A stretch of 64,000 nt of DNA from Peribacillus asahii (GTDB lineage: Bacteria > Bacillota > Bacilli > Bacillales > DSM-1321). The notes below the pieces were generated by a model. That model saw only the letters and a list, made by a program, of their open reading frames with translations, was not told where the DNA came from and searched no databases. Below, piece by piece: positions 34,410 to 44,935 of the stretch. Numbering within the stretch: position 1 is the stretch's first letter; each line of letters begins with the position of its first letter. The DNA lies in assembly GCF_003570725.1 (NCBI RefSeq), contig NZ_QWVS01000023.1, positions 98,049 through 162,048 of the forward strand. The letters run 5' to 3'. The translations under genes were made by a program, and so were the position numbers.

Positions 34410-37280
34410 ATGGCAATGGATAAAATTGTAATAAAGGGTGCCAGAGCCAATAATTTAAAAAATATTGATGTGACGATTCCAAGAGATCAACTAGTGGTTA
34501 TTACAGGATTATCAGGGTCTGGTAAGTCGTCCTTAGCTTTTGATACGATTTATGCAGAAGGACAAAGACGTTATGTAGAGTCTCTTTCCGCTTATGCACG
34601 CCAGTTTTTAGGGCAAATGGATAAGCCGGATGTCGATTCAATCGAAGGATTATCACCGGCTATTTCCATTGATCAAAAAACCACTAGTCGAAATCCACGC
34701 TCAACAGTCGGAACAGTAACAGAAATCTACGACTATTTACGACTGTTGTTTGCTAGAGTAGGGCGTCCTACTTGTCCGACTCATCACATTGAAATTAGTT
34801 CACAAACAATTGAACAAATGGTTGATCGGATTTTAGAATATCCGGAGCGGACAAAGCTTCAAGTGTTAGCGCCCATCGTTTCTGGACGAAAAGGGATGCA
34901 CACGAAGCTATTAGAGGATATAAAAAAACAAGGCTATGTTCGCGTGCGAATTGATGGAGACATGTATGATTTAAGTGAGGACATTAGTCTTGAAAAAAAT
35001 AAAAAGCATTCCATTGAAGTGATTGTTGACCGAATTGTCATTAAAGAGGACATTGCGTCGCGTTTAGCCGATTCGCTTGAAAGTGCGCTTAAATTAGGTG
35101 AAGGAAAAGTCATCATTGATGTGATTGGAGAGGAAGAATTACTGTTTAGTGAGCATCATGCTTGTCCACATTGTGGTTTTTCGATTGAAGAGCTGGAACC
35201 GCGTATGTTTTCATTTAACAGTCCATTTGGGGCCTGTCCTGATTGTGATGGCTTAGGAGCTACATTAGAAGTGGACCGTGAATTAGTCATTCCAAATCCA
35301 GACCTAACTCTGCGTCAGCATGCTATTGCGCCTTGGGAGCCAACGAGCTCGCAATATTATCCGCAGCTGCTTGAAGCGGTTGCTAAACATTACAATATCG
35401 ATTTAGATACTCCGGTAAAAGATATACCAGAAGAACAAATGGAAAAGGTATTAATGGGTTCAGGTTCGGACAAAATCTATTTCCGCTATGAAAATGATTA
35501 TGGTCGAATGCAAGAAGGATATATTCAGTTCGAAGGTGTATTGAAAAATATTGCCCGTCGTCATAAGGAAACAAACTCTGATTATATTCGTGAGCAAATG
35601 GAAAAATACATGTCCACACGTGCTTGCTCAAGCTGTAAAGGAAATCGATTGAAGAAAGAAAGCTTGGCCGTTCTTATTCAAGGAAAACATATTAGTGATA
35701 CAACTTCATTATCTATTGAAGAGTCACTTGAGTTTTTTGAGCAATTACAACTTACGGAAAAAGAAGCGGCAATTGCAAAATTAATTTTACGTGAAATTCA
35801 AGAACGACTCACTTTCTTAGCAAATGTTGGATTAGATTACTTAACGTTAAGTCGAGCAGCTGGTACATTATCCGGCGGAGAAGCACAGCGAATTCGTTTA
35901 GCGACACAAATTGGTTCGCGTCTAACAGGTGTGCTGTATATTTTGGATGAACCGTCGATCGGTTTACATCAACGGGATAATGATCGGTTGATTGCAACGC
36001 TAAGAAATATGAAGGAAATTGGAAATACATTGATTGTTGTTGAGCATGATGAAGATACGATGCTTGCTGCTGATTATTTAATTGATGTCGGTCCTGGGGC
36101 AGGTACTCATGGCGGGCAAATTGTTTCAGCTGGTAAACCAGAAGAAATTATGAAAGACGAAAATTCCTTAACCGGTCAATATTTATCAGGGAAGAAATTT
36201 ATTCCGCTTCCTTTAGAACGTCGTAAAAGTGATGGACGTTTTATTGAGGTAAAAGGTGCGAAGGAAAATAATTTAAAAAACGTCAATGTAAAGATTCCAC
36301 TTGGGATGTTTGTAGCGGTAACAGGCGTATCTGGATCCGGAAAAAGTACGTTAGTAAATGAAATTATTCATAAAGAATTAGCGCAAAAATTAAATCGCTC
36401 CAAAGTGAAGCCTGGTGCATTCCGAGAATTAAAGGGAATCGAACATTTGGATAAAGTCATCGATATTGATCAATCACCAATCGGTCGAACGCCAAGATCG
36501 AATCCAGCCACTTATACAGGCGTATTTGATGATATTCGTGATGTGTTTGCGGCAACGAACGAAGCAAAAATTCGAGGGTATAAAAAAGGGCGCTTTAGTT
36601 TTAATGTAAAAGGCGGTCGCTGTGAAGCGTGTCGCGGCGATGGAATTATTAAAATTGAAATGCACTTTTTACCGGATGTGTATGTACCTTGTGAAGTGTG
36701 TCATGGGAAACGGTATAATCGTGAAACACTTGAAGTACGTTATAAGGGAAAAAATATTTCTGATATTTTAAATATGACAGTAGAAGATGCACTTGTCTTT
36801 TTTGAAAATATCCCGAAAATTAAACGAAAAATACAAACGCTTTACGATGTAGGGTTAGGTTATCTCAAGCTTGGTCAGCCAGCGACTACTTTATCTGGCG
36901 GGGAAGCACAGCGAGTGAAATTAGCGTCGGAACTTCACCGTCGTTCAACAGGACGCTCTTTCTATATATTAGATGAGCCAACGACAGGTCTTCATGTAGA
37001 TGATATTGCTCGTCTTCTTATTGTGCTGCAACGCTTAGTGGAAAATGGTGATACCGTTTTAGTCATCGAGCATAATTTAGATATTATTAAAGCGGCTGAT
37101 TATTTAATTGATTTAGGTCCTGAAGGCGGCGATAAAGGCGGAACGATTGTCGGCTATGGGACGCCGGAAGAAATTTGCCAAATTCCTGAATCGTATACGG
37201 GGAAATATTTGCAGCCTATACTTACAAGAGATCGAAGTCGAATGGAAAAGAGAATTGAGGAAAGAGAGCAATTCGTGTAA
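34410..37280 (+). CDS. uvrA: Excinuclease ABC subunit A
   Basis: 956-residue dimeric DNA-damage sensor. It has two ABC ATPase modules: Walker [13 protein letters not shown] near residue 31 and [11 protein letters not shown] near 640, with signatures [12 protein letters not shown] and [12 protein letters not shown]. Zinc fingers are [11 protein letters not shown]...CPDC near 250 and CEACRGDG...CEVCHG near 735. All are intact and the length is normal (about 957). It is coupled to uvrB, and a terminator follows immediately. Confidence 0.98.
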   Translation: MAMDKIVIKGARANNLKNIDVTIPRDQLVVITGLSGSGKSSLAFDTIYAEGQRRYVESLSAYARQFLGQMDKPDVDSIEGLSPAISIDQKTTSRNPRSTVGTVTEIYDYLRLLFARVGRPTCPTHHIEISSQTIEQMVDRILEYPERTKLQVLAPIVSGRKGMHTKLLEDIKKQGYVRVRIDGDMYDLSEDISLEKNKKHSIEVIVDRIVIKEDIASRLADSLESALKLGEGKVIIDVIGEEELLFSEHHACPHCGFSIEELEPRMFSFNSPFGACPDCDGLGATLEVDRELVIPNPDLTLRQHAIAPWEPTSSQYYPQLLEAVAKHYNIDLDTPVKDIPEEQMEKVLMGSGSDKIYFRYENDYGRMQEGYIQFEGVLKNIARRHKETNSDYIREQMEKYMSTRACSSCKGNRLKKESLAVLIQGKHISDTTSLSIEESLEFFEQLQLTEKEAAIAKLILREIQERLTFLANVGLDYLTLSRAAGTLSGGEAQRIRLATQIGSRLTGVLYILDEPSIGLHQRDNDRLIATLRNMKEIGNTLIVVEHDEDTMLAADYLIDVGPGAGTHGGQIVSAGKPEEIMKDENSLTGQYLSGKKFIPLPLERRKSDGRFIEVKGAKENNLKNVNVKIPLGMFVAVTGVSGSGKSTLVNEIIHKELAQKLNRSKVKPGAFRELKGIEHLDKVIDIDQSPIGRTPRSNPATYTGVFDDIRDVFAATNEAKIRGYKKGRFSFNVKGGRCEACRGDGIIKIEMHFLPDVYVPCEVCHGKRYNRETLEVRYKGKNISDILNMTVEDALVFFENIPKIKRKIQTLYDVGLGYLKLGQPATTLSGGEAQRVKLASELHRRSTGRSFYILDEPTTGLHVDDIARLLIVLQRLVENGDTVLVIEHNLDIIKAADYLIDLGPEGGDKGGTIVGYGTPEEICQIPESYTGKYLQPILTRDRSRMEKRIEEREQFV

Positions 37281-37311
37281 AAAGGCAGGCCGTTTTGGCT
37301 TGCCTTTTTTG
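37279..37311 (+). terminator. Terminator of uvrBA
   Basis: AAAAAGGCAGGCC pairs with GGCTTGCCTTTTT around GTTTT with one G-U pair. Confidence 0.9.
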
Positions 37312-37367
37312 TGGGAATTTTATTTAATATCGATTATTTCCGAGGAAATCGTCGAATGGAAGAAACA

Positions 37368-37393
37368 TGAAACCTTTCAACTATCTAGGCGTA
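37368..37393 (+). promoter_or_regulatory. Sigma-W (ECF) promoter of yvlB
   Basis: TGAAAC (37368-37373), 16 bases, then CGTA (37390-37393). This is an exact match to the sigma-W type promoter (TGAAAC-N16/17-CGTA). It lies 36 bases before the gene. The yvlABCD genes of B. subtilis are known sigma-W targets, induced by envelope stress. Confidence 0.8.
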
Positions 37394-37428
37394 TGTATAG
37401 AGTATAAAGCAGAAAGTGGGGAGTCGCG

Positions 37429-38535
37429 ATGCAGGAAGAAAAGAAAAGAATTCTTCAACTCGTTCAAGATGGTAAAATCACCGCGGAAGAAGCGTTAACT
37501 ATTTTAGAGGCATTAGACAAAGCTGGGAAAGAAAGCGAACAGAAAGAGCAAGTGTTGAAAAATGAGTTGTCAACAGAAGTAATTGAAGCGAAGAAGCAAC
37601 ATCATGATGACGCTCATGATACATTTAAGAAAAATATTCAATCATCGAAAGAGAAAATTTTTGAATTTGTTGAAAGTGCTTTTCAAAAAATTAGAGATAC
37701 AGATTTAGATTTTAATTTTGGGAAGTCATTTACTGTTTCCCATATCTTTCAGCATGATGAAAAGGTCATTCAAGACTTAGATGTGGATATCGCAAATGGA
37801 AAAATAAAAATGATTGCCTGGGATCACCATGATGTGCGTGTAGAGTGTGAAGCAAAGGTGTACCGCGTGGATAACCAGGATCAAGCGCGGGAAGCCTTTT
37901 TAAACGAAGTGATATTTGCCATTGAAGATGGAACGTTGAAATTTTACTTACAAGAAAAGGGCATTAAAGCCGATGTACTGATTTATGTCCCGCAAAAGGA
38001 GTATAAGAAGCTTCAAATTAGGATGTTTAATGGAGGAGTAGCCGCAGAATCTTTAGCCGCAGAGGAAGTAAAAGTCAAATCAGCGAATGGGCCGATTTCA
38101 ATGGATAGCGTCAGAGGAGAGAGCTGTGAATTAGAAACAGGGAATGGTACGATTACGATTCAAGCGTCTCGCTTTGATAAGGTTGAAGCTGAAACGTTGA
38201 ATGGAGCGATTGAAGCGGGAGGACACTTTAAAAAGGTAGATGTACAGACCTTTAACGGGCAAATTATTTGTCGGAATGACAATGAAGAAAGTGATTCTTT
38301 ATACGCTAGGTCGATTACAGGGAAGATTCAGCTATCTGTAGCGTCTGGAGCGGCTGTATCAGGGGAATTAAAATCGAATTTAGGTGGTTTTAATGTCAAT
38401 CTAGACGGAATTAAAATCGTAGAAGAAAAAAGCGATGTAATTCAAAAAGTGTTAAAGTTTCAGACCGTGTATGACCAAACGCCGGTTTTGCATATTTTTG
38501 CAGATACGAAGACCGGTGCAATCTCAGTTTCATAA
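37429..38535 (+). CDS. yvlB: YvlB-like DUF4097 adhesin-fold protein
   Basis: 368 residues. The short N-terminal helical SHOCT-like part (KRILQLVQDGKITAEEALTILEAL) precedes a linker and a right-handed beta-helix-like DUF4097 region (about 110-368). The latter has regular strands such as VKVKSANGPISMDS, CELETGNGTITIQAS, VEAETLNGAIEAGG and VDVQTFNGQIICRN. No signal peptide is present. The exact role is unknown, but in B. subtilis it is in the cell-envelope stress regulon. RBS GTGGGGAG, ATG 37429. A single gene here; yvlA, yvlC and yvlD are not in the window. Confidence 0.85.
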   Translation: MQEEKKRILQLVQDGKITAEEALTILEALDKAGKESEQKEQVLKNELSTEVIEAKKQHHDDAHDTFKKNIQSSKEKIFEFVESAFQKIRDTDLDFNFGKSFTVSHIFQHDEKVIQDLDVDIANGKIKMIAWDHHDVRVECEAKVYRVDNQDQAREAFLNEVIFAIEDGTLKFYLQEKGIKADVLIYVPQKEYKKLQIRMFNGGVAAESLAAEEVKVKSANGPISMDSVRGESCELETGNGTITIQASRFDKVEAETLNGAIEAGGHFKKVDVQTFNGQIICRNDNEESDSLYARSITGKIQLSVASGAAVSGELKSNLGGFNVNLDGIKIVEEKSDVIQKVLKFQTVYDQTPVLHIFADTKTGAISVS

Positions 38536-38540
38536 CATTG

Positions 38541-38578
38541 AAGGGGGGCTTGTTTCAATTCGACAGGCCTCTTTTTAT
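38541..38578 (+). terminator. Terminator of yvlB
   Basis: GGGGGCTTGT pairs with ACAGGCCTC, with G-U pairs, followed by TTTTTATTT. Confidence 0.65.
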
Positions 38579-38743
38579 TTGTTGGTTTATAGTTTATAGA
38601 TAAAAACATACCGGTCAGTAAATAGATATTTTCTAGAGAAGTATTGCTCATAAAAACGCATTGTTTGGATATTACGGGAAAAATGCTAAAATGGAATGAG
38701 CATTGAGTCAAAAAAATTTACTCCAAAAAGGAGGGCAGCCTAG

Positions 38744-39679
38744 ATGGCTAAAGTTCGTATAAAAGATGTAATCGATATGTTTAACCTTGAGCTTGTTAGT
38801 GGTGAAGAAGGAATCAACCGACCAATTTTAACAAGCGACTTATCTCGTCCAGGACTTGAGATTGCGGGTTTTTTTGATTATTATCCAGCTGAGCGTCTCC
38901 AGTTATTAGGGCGGACAGAAGTGTCGTTTTTTACACGACTTAATGAAGCGGAGCGCAAACATCGTATGGAAGAGCTTTGTCGTGATTCGACACCAGGGAT
39001 TATTATTACGCGTGGTCAGAATGTGCCGGAGGAATTAATCGAGGCTTCTGAACGAGAATCGGTTCCGGTTATGCTGTCAAATATGAAAACAACACGATTG
39101 TACAGTCGCTTAACAAACTTTTTGGAAAGTCGCTTAGCCCCAACAACAGCTGTACATGGTGTGTTAGTAGACATTTATGGTGTAGGTGTTCTTATTACGG
39201 GGAAAAGTGGTGTTGGGAAAAGTGAGACAGCGCTTGAATTAGTGAAGAGGGGACATCGCCTGGTAGCGGATGACTGTGTGGAGATTCGGCAAGAAGATCA
39301 AGATACGCTTGTTGGAAATGCTCCGGAACTCATTGAGCATTTGCTTGAAATTCGCGGATTAGGCATTATTAATGTGATGACACTGTTTGGAGCAGGAGCT
39401 GTTCGCAGTAATAAAAAAATCTCGATTGTTATTCACCTGGAGCTTTGGGAGAAAAATAAGCAATATGATCGAGTCGGGTTAGATGAAGAAACGATGAAAA
39501 TTATTGATACAGAAATTACAAAATTAACAGTACCTGTCCGACCTGGGCGAAATTTATCGGTCATTATTGAAGTAGCAGCGATGAATTACCGCTTAAAACG
39601 AATGGGAGTAAATGCTGCTGAGCAGTTTTCTGATCGTTTAAATCATGCGATTGCAGGAGCAGATCATGATGATTTTTAA
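38744..39679 (+). CDS. hprK: HPr kinase/phosphorylase
   Basis: 311 residues. The C-terminal kinase core has Walker [13 protein letters not shown] near residue 152 and the HPrK signature [10 protein letters not shown] near 200. The N-terminal domain is also conserved. It phosphorylates HPr and Crh at Ser46 under high fructose-1,6-bisphosphate and removes the phosphate under high inorganic phosphate, controlling CcpA catabolite repression. The RBS AAAGGAGGG is strong. It starts the hprK-lgt-yvoD-ppaX-yvoF operon. A weak promoter (TTGGAT, 16 bases, TAAAAT) ends at about 38693. Confidence 0.97.
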   Translation: MAKVRIKDVIDMFNLELVSGEEGINRPILTSDLSRPGLEIAGFFDYYPAERLQLLGRTEVSFFTRLNEAERKHRMEELCRDSTPGIIITRGQNVPEELIEASERESVPVMLSNMKTTRLYSRLTNFLESRLAPTTAVHGVLVDIYGVGVLITGKSGVGKSETALELVKRGHRLVADDCVEIRQEDQDTLVGNAPELIEHLLEIRGLGIINVMTLFGAGAVRSNKKISIVIHLELWEKNKQYDRVGLDEETMKIIDTEITKLTVPVRPGRNLSVIIEVAAMNYRLKRMGVNAAEQFSDRLNHAIAGADHDDF

Positions 39680-39698
39680 GTAGAAAAGAGGGACATAA

Positions 39699-40511
39699 AT
39701 GGAACAAAATATTCAACCGATTAACCGTGTGGCGCTTGATTTAGGTGTGCTCCAAATTAATTGGTACGGCCTTATCATCGGAATTGGTGTGTTACTCGGC
39801 CTTGTGCTTGCTATTCGAGAAGCAGAGCGTAGAGGATTACATAAAGAGTTATTTGTTGATTTAATTTTATTTGCGGTGCCCATTTCCATCATTTGTGCAC
39901 GCACTTACTATGTCATTTTCCAATGGGATTACTATTCGCAGTATCCAGGTGAGATTATTAAAATATGGAATGGTGGTATTGCCATTCATGGTGCGTTAAT
40001 TGGTGCGGTGTTAACAGCGGTTGTTTTTGCGAAGGTTAAAAAAGTTTCTTTTTGGAAGATTGCTGATATTGCAGCACCAAGTTTATTACTTGGTCAGGCA
40101 ATTGGTCGATGGGGAAATTTCATTAACCAAGAAGCACATGGCGGAGAGGTTACAAGAGCTTTTTTAGAAAATCTGCATTTGCCACAATTTATTATTAATC
40201 AAATGTATATTAATGGTGTTTATTATCATCCAACCTTCTTATACGAGTCATTATGGAATTTACTTGGTGTAGTGGTTCTTTTATCACTAAGAAAAGTAAA
40301 TTTACGCCGCGGTGAAATTTTCTTAGCTTATTTATTCTGGTACTCAATCGGTCGTTTCTTTATTGAAGGATTGCGTACGGATAGTTTAATGTTAACAGAA
40401 TCGCTTCGAATGGCACAGGTTCTTTCATTATCTCTCATTGTTGTAGCGATTGCTTTATTCGTCTATCGTCGATTTAGCGGAATGGCGAAGCAGCGATATT
40501 TAGATGCTTAG
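39699..40511 (+). CDS. lgt: Prolipoprotein diacylglyceryl transferase
   Basis: 270 residues, seven membrane segments. The Lgt signature [14 protein letters not shown] is near residue 138, with catalytic HGG and the phosphatidylglycerol-binding Arg. It adds diacylglycerol to the Cys of lipobox proteins such as CccB here. It is 19 bases after hprK, as in B. subtilis. Confidence 0.97.
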   Translation: MEQNIQPINRVALDLGVLQINWYGLIIGIGVLLGLVLAIREAERRGLHKELFVDLILFAVPISIICARTYYVIFQWDYYSQYPGEIIKIWNGGIAIHGALIGAVLTAVVFAKVKKVSFWKIADIAAPSLLLGQAIGRWGNFINQEAHGGEVTRAFLENLHLPQFIINQMYINGVYYHPTFLYESLWNLLGVVVLLSLRKVNLRRGEIFLAYLFWYSIGRFFIEGLRTDSLMLTESLRMAQVLSLSLIVVAIALFVYRRFSGMAKQRYLDA

Positions 40512-40535
40512 GATGAAAGAAAAGGAGAGAGGGTT

Positions 40536-41483
40536 ATGTACGGGGAGTCAGTGAAGAAGGGATTCATAGTTGGATTAAAGACAACATGGACGTTAGGAAA
40601 AGTTATTTTTCCAGTTACGTTGATTGTAACCATTCTTCAATATACTCCGATTTTGCCATGGGTGATTGATTTAATTAGTCCATTCATGGCGCTGCTCGGT
40701 TTATCTGGAGATGCAGCTATTCCGCTCGTTCTTGGAAATTTTCTTAATTTATATGCCGGAATTGCGGGAATCTTGACGCTCGATTTAACGGTAAAAGAAG
40801 TATTTATTATTGCCGTTATGCTTTCTTTTTCGCATAACTTGCTGATTGAGACGGGTGTTGCGATGAAGGTAGGTGTGAAGCTGTGGGTGATTTTGACGGT
40901 GCGGCTTGGATTAGCTCTGCTAGCTGCGGTGATGATTAACCTCTTATGGGATGGGGGATCAGAAATGGCACAGTATGGGTTTGTTAGTCAACAAACTGCT
41001 GAAATGACAGGTGTGTGGGCCATTGTCTCTCATGGTATCGTGAAGGCGCTGCTAGGGATTGTCCAACTTGCGCTCATTGTCATCCCATTGATGATTATTA
41101 TTCAAATTATGAAAGATAAAAAATGGCTGGAAGCTTTTTCACGAATGCTTGGGCCGGTTATGAAGGTATTAGGCATGAAGGAGAATGCAGCGCTGCCATT
41201 TGCAACCGGTTTAACAATTGGGCTTGCTTACGGGGCAGGGGTCATGATTCAAGCTGCTAAAGAAGAAGGTGTGTCGAAAAAAGATATGACATTAGCTTTT
41301 ATCTTTTTAGTAGCATGCCATGCCGTAGTAGAAGACACGTTGATCTTTATTCCATTAGGGATTCCTGTTCTGCCTCTATTAATCATTCGGTTAGTGACGG
41401 CAATTGTCTTGACAATCGCCGTAGGATATATATGGAATCGCTATGAAAGTGTGCAAAGAAAGGGAGCTGTGTATGAGCAGTAA
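40536..41483 (+). CDS. yvoD: Nucleoside-recognition (Gate) domain membrane protein YvoD
   Basis: 315 residues, about eight membrane helices in two Gate-domain halves ([25 protein letters not shown] and its echo [25 protein letters not shown]). This fold is shared with nucleoside transporters and SpmA/SpmB; its substrate is unknown. Its last 11 bases overlap ppaX. Confidence 0.88.
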   Translation: MYGESVKKGFIVGLKTTWTLGKVIFPVTLIVTILQYTPILPWVIDLISPFMALLGLSGDAAIPLVLGNFLNLYAGIAGILTLDLTVKEVFIIAVMLSFSHNLLIETGVAMKVGVKLWVILTVRLGLALLAAVMINLLWDGGSEMAQYGFVSQQTAEMTGVWAIVSHGIVKALLGIVQLALIVIPLMIIIQIMKDKKWLEAFSRMLGPVMKVLGMKENAALPFATGLTIGLAYGAGVMIQAAKEEGVSKKDMTLAFIFLVACHAVVEDTLIFIPLGIPVLPLLIIRLVTAIVLTIAVGYIWNRYESVQRKGAVYEQ

Positions 41484-42126
41484 TATTTCTACTTTATTAT
41501 TCGATTTAGATGGAACTTTAATTAATACAAATGAATTAATTATTGCTTCTTTTACGGAAACACTCAATCATTACTATCCAGGACAGTATAAACGGGAAGA
41601 TATTCTCCCATTTATTGGTCCGTCCTTAATAGAGACTTTTTCATCCATTAACCCGGAGCTTGCGGAGGAAATGATAGCTTTTTACCGCAAGCATAATTGG
41701 GAGCATCATGACTTGCTTGTGACTCAGTTTGATGGTGTATACGAGACGATAGAAAGCTTGTTTCAAAGCAAGTATAAGCTGGCCATTGTTACGACAAAAA
41801 AACGAGATATCGTTGAAAGAGGACTCAAGTTAAGCAGATTAGATCAGTTCTTCGATGTAGTCGTGACGATGGATGATATCGAAAAGCCTAAACCGGATCC
41901 GGAGCCGCTTTTAAAGGCGTTGAATGCTCTTGGTTCAGATCCAGCTGAGGCGATGATGATTGGAGATAATTATCACGATATTCTCGGTGGAAAAAATGCA
42001 GGGACGAAGACGGCTGGTGTAGCGTGGTCGTTGAAAGGAACGGAGTTTTTACAAACGTATCATCCAGATTATATGCTAAATCATATGTCAGATTTAATTG
42101 ATATTTTACAAGGGAAGACGGTATGA
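41473..42126 (+). CDS. ppaX: Pyrophosphatase PpaX
   Basis: 217 residues, HAD superfamily. Motif I is [12 protein letters not shown] (nucleophile Asp and acid/base Asp), motif [10 protein letters not shown] and motif [12 protein letters not shown] with IGDNYHDI. It hydrolyses the pyrophosphate released when HprK dephosphorylates Ser-P-HPr by phosphorolysis, hence its place in the hprK operon. ATG 41473 follows AAGGGAG and gives the B. subtilis size (216). It overlaps yvoD by 11 bases and yvoF by ATGA. Confidence 0.95.
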   Translation: MSSNISTLLFDLDGTLINTNELIIASFTETLNHYYPGQYKREDILPFIGPSLIETFSSINPELAEEMIAFYRKHNWEHHDLLVTQFDGVYETIESLFQSKYKLAIVTTKKRDIVERGLKLSRLDQFFDVVVTMDDIEKPKPDPEPLLKALNALGSDPAEAMMIGDNYHDILGGKNAGTKTAGVAWSLKGTEFLQTYHPDYMLNHMSDLIDILQGKTV

Positions 42127-42632
42127 GAAGAACGGTCCGCTATCCAGTCGAGGGATCCAATTCGCTTTGGCAAGTGTATAAGACCGTGTCCTTTTGGAAA
42201 GTTGTTAAGTGCTTTATCATCATTCAAATTGCTCGTATTACACCCTTTATGTTTGTGAAGAATTGGATGTATCGAACATTCCTGCATATGAAAATCGGCA
42301 AGCAAACGTCCTTTGCACTAATGGTCATGCCTGATACGATGTTTCCTGAAAAAATCTCGGTTGGGAATAATTCCATTATTGGGTATAATACGACTATTCT
42401 TGCCCATGAGTATTTAATTCACGAATATCGTTTAGGGGATGTTGTTATCGGTGATGAGGTGATGATTGGAGCAAACTCCACGATTCTTCCAGGTGTCATC
42501 ATTGGGAATGGTGCGATTGTTTCTGCAGGGTCGCTTGTTCATAAAGATGTGCCAGCAGGTGCTTTAGTCGGTGGAAATCCAATGCGTGTCATCTATACGA
42601 AGGAAGAAATGGAAGAGAGAACGCGAAACTAA
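42123..42632 (+). CDS. yvoF: Hexapeptide acetyltransferase YvoF
   Basis: 169 residues. A hydrophobic-basic N-terminal part (to about 75) is followed by a left-handed beta-helix ([21 protein letters not shown] ... [51 protein letters not shown]) with a catalytic-type His in [10 protein letters not shown]. Acyl-CoA sugar acetyltransferase family; the substrate is unknown. It ends the hprK operon. Confidence 0.9.
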   Translation: MRRTVRYPVEGSNSLWQVYKTVSFWKVVKCFIIIQIARITPFMFVKNWMYRTFLHMKIGKQTSFALMVMPDTMFPEKISVGNNSIIGYNTTILAHEYLIHEYRLGDVVIGDEVMIGANSTILPGVIIGNGAIVSAGSLVHKDVPAGALVGGNPMRVIYTKEEMEERTRN

Positions 42633-42643
42633 ATGATTGTAAT

Positions 42644-42680
42644 AGAACTTATTCTCCATTAGGAGGGTAAGTTCTTTTTA
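42644..42680 (+). terminator. Terminator of the hprK-yvoF operon
   Basis: AGAACTTA (42644-42651) pairs with TAAGTTCT (42668-42675), with CTCC/GGAG inside, followed by five T. It abuts the stop of the convergent small gene. Confidence 0.85.
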
Positions 42681-42821
42681 GTATAGTTTTTTAAAGATAT
42701 CAGATAGGCCGCTTTTAATTTGGGCTAATATCTTTTCAATAGAAACATCTTCATCTGCTGTTGCAGATTCATAGGTTTGTCTTAATAGACGAAAGAAATG
42801 TTCTTGCTGTTGTTTATCCAT
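42678..42821 (-). CDS. Small hypothetical protein, 47 aa
   Basis: The reading frame has a clear RBS (AGGGGGCT, seven bases before ATG) and codes for MDKQQQEHFFRLLRQTYESA, then TADEDVSIEKILAQIKSGLS and DIFKKLY. It is acidic-amphipathic and probably two helices. I do not recognise it. It lies downstream of the sortase terminator, convergent to yvoF, and is too short for length-based gene callers. The codon use looks like that of its neighbours. Confidence 0.6.
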   Translation of the reverse strand: MDKQQQEHFFRLLRQTYESATADEDVSIEKILAQIKSGLSDIFKKLY

Positions 42822-42883
42822 GATTGAGCCCCCTGAATCTTAGGTTTTGAACGTTACCTTACAGTTTGGTCCCCTTTATATTG

Positions 42884-42912
42884 TGAAAATAGGCTGTGAT
42901 TTCTCACAGCCC
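42884..42912 (-). terminator. Terminator of the sortase cassette
   Basis: On the minus strand GGCTGTGA and TCACAGCC pair around GAAA, then TATTTTCAC. It lies seven bases after the sortase stop. Confidence 0.75.
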
Positions 42913-42918
42913 ATTTCT

Positions 42919-43539
42919 CTATTTCGATACTTCAGTTTCTATTAAATCTGCAATTAACACGTATCGTTCAGGCGCATTACCAATATATGAAAAAGGATAG
43001 CAGGTGGTGACGGTTAAGGTTGCCTTCGGTTTAGGAACAATGACCGTACGATCATCCGCATCCACAATTCGTACTTTTCGTACTTTGAATGTGAAGGTAC
43101 CTGCTTCTGTGTTCGTAATAAGTAAATCGCCTTTCCCTACTTCGCCCAGCTTTCGAAATACAGTATCGCGGTGTCCTGATAGTACGGAATTGTCTGCTTC
43201 ACCAGGAAGCACCGAACCTGCATAATGCCCAACACCTTTCTCCAATTCATCTTCATCCGTTCCATGATAAATGGGCAAAGTGCTGTCTAATTTAGGGATG
43301 TAAAGATCTCCTATCATATCTCCTTTTTCAGGCCGAGTAGGATATAGTTTTTTTTGTTCTGTTACTTCGCTCTTTTCTTGAGCAGCCGTAACAGAAGTTT
43401 CTTTTTTATCCCCTTTATCATAACTTTTTAACAGGGGATAAGCATTCGTCGCTGTGAAATATACGCCTATAAATAACAGACAGATTGCTAAGAATAGGCT
43501 GATTCTTTTCTTTCGTTTGGAACGCCTATTGTTTTTCAT
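42919..43539 (-). CDS. Class D sortase
   Basis: 206 residues. An N-terminal membrane anchor (ISLFLAICLLFIGVYFTATNAYPLL) precedes a sortase beta-barrel. Catalytic His is in SGHRDTVFRKLGEV, Cys in TVTTCYPFSYIGNAPERY, and Arg in that same ERY. Class D enzymes of Bacillus (such as B. anthracis SrtC) prefer LPNTA. The protein encoded just upstream in the operon carries exactly that motif, so it is the probable substrate. The B. subtilis order has no sortase here. Confidence 0.93.
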   Translation of the reverse strand: MKNNRRSKRKKRISLFLAICLLFIGVYFTATNAYPLLKSYDKGDKKETSVTAAQEKSEVTEQKKLYPTRPEKGDMIGDLYIPKLDSTLPIYHGTDEDELEKGVGHYAGSVLPGEADNSVLSGHRDTVFRKLGEVGKGDLLITNTEAGTFTFKVRKVRIVDADDRTVIVPKPKATLTVTTCYPFSYIGNAPERYVLIADLIETEVSK

Positions 43540-43542
43540 AGA

Positions 43543-44556
43543 TTAGTTCATTCTCGCTTTTCTGAATAAAACAAATGCTAAGCCAACCAGTAAAAGTCCT
43601 AGAATTGCGTTCATGGCATAATTGCCTGCCGTGTTAGGTAGTAGGCCGCCCTTAACAGTTTTTGGGACAGTTTTGTTAGTTTTAGCTTTTGACTTTATTT
43701 CTTTAATGACCTCAGGCGTCTCTTTCAAGCTTTGAGCTGTCTCCTTAATCAAATCACTGCCAAACATCTCACTAGTTACAATCAAATCCAGCAGCAAGTT
43801 TCCGTTTAAATCATGGATGGAAATTCGTAAACTAGCATCTTGTAATTCTTCCATGCTATATAGTTCCTGAATGGAAATTGGGGTTGTTACACCGTCTTTG
43901 ATTAAATCAAATTTGAATTCAACTTGAAGTAAGTCTTGTACATCATTATAGATAGAGAATAACTCCGCTATCTGTTCAACCGTCAGGTCATCTAATGTTT
44001 CAAATTCTTCAAACTGTAACATACGGTCAACTAAAGCCATTAATTGATCTTCAAATCCAGGTTGTTCAAAAATCGGTTCTAGATATGTGAATAAGCGTTC
44101 TAGCTCTTCCTCATGTATATCAAATTCAGCAAGGCCGTCTAACAACTCAGCCGAGTCTATATCGCCCATGTCTTGATCGAAAAGAATGAGCAGTTCGATA
44201 TCAGAGACAAAGTAAAAGGAATCAAGAATTGTTTCTCCTTCCTCCATTTCTCCGTATTCAATGAGTAAAGCCGTTAACTCTTCTTCTGTCATGTCATATT
44301 CATTTAGTAAATCTTCTAGGTTAGCTTGAGTTAAAGCAGGCCCTAACATATCACGAAGTTCATCAATAGAAGAAAATTCTTCTAATTCGACACCGTAGTA
44401 GTCTAAGTACTCTTCCAATTCTGTTTGTGTCATATCTACTTCAGTTAAATAGTCCTCTAAGTCTTGTTGACTAAGAGAGGCAGCAGCGTATCCAGGACTG
44501 CTTGTTAGTGTAAAAAACAGTACTGTTGCTAGAATAATGGATAAAAATTTCTGCAT
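43543..44556 (-). CDS. Acidic surface protein with LPNTA sorting signal (sortase substrate)
   Basis: 337 residues. The signal peptide ends near YAAA (residue 25). The protein is very acidic with repeating helical units (QQDLEDYLTEVDMTQTELEE and QANLEDLLNEYDMTEEELTA). A Lys-rich stretch precedes LPNTA, a hydrophobic segment (AILGLLLVGLAFVLF) and the basic tail RKARMN. This is the processed acidic surface protein family with an LPXTA anchor. It is attached to cell wall or lipid II by the sortase three bases downstream. RBS AGGAGGAA is strong. The biological role is unknown. Confidence 0.9.
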   Translation of the reverse strand: MQKFLSIILATVLFFTLTSSPGYAAASLSQQDLEDYLTEVDMTQTELEEYLDYYGVELEEFSSIDELRDMLGPALTQANLEDLLNEYDMTEEELTALLIEYGEMEEGETILDSFYFVSDIELLILFDQDMGDIDSAELLDGLAEFDIHEEELERLFTYLEPIFEQPGFEDQLMALVDRMLQFEEFETLDDLTVEQIAELFSIYNDVQDLLQVEFKFDLIKDGVTTPISIQELYSMEELQDASLRISIHDLNGNLLLDLIVTSEMFGSDLIKETAQSLKETPEVIKEIKSKAKTNKTVPKTVKGGLLPNTAGNYAMNAILGLLLVGLAFVLFRKARMN

Positions 44557-44935
44557 GTTCTTCCTCCTAAGTTATAGTACCTAATTAGCTATCAAACTAA
44601 AATTATAGTTGTTAACAGTTTTAGTTGTAAGCGGTAAATGTTTCAAATATGAAATGGGCGAATAGTCCTGACAAGGGTGAGCTTGTTAGTTCAGATATAA
44701 AAAGCCCTTAATTTAAGAGAAGGAAAAGGGAGTTTGTACTTGACTGTTCACAGGGGCAGGAGTACACTACATATAACTTCACTTTGTTACCATATTAGCG
44801 AACTAAAGGATTTTTACTTTTTTATTATAATAATTGCGATAATTTATAGGATTCTGTCCATTTTTTTGATACTATTTATAAATTAAAGAAAGATATGGTA
44901 AGAAAATATTCATTATATTAAAAGGATGTGCAGTC
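44557..44935. other. Divergent promoter region between the sortase cassette and hisZ
   Basis: Plus strand: TTGACT (44740-44745), 17 bases, TACACT (44763-44768) is a fair sigma-A promoter for the his operon, leaving a leader of about 160 bases. I looked for a T-box (AGGGTGGNACCGCG) or a His-rich leader peptide and found neither. Confidence 0.4.

Noticed and set aside
44557..44935. T-box or histidine leader-peptide attenuator before hisZ
   Set aside because: No AGGGTGGNACCGCG-like box and no run of His codons with an RBS.
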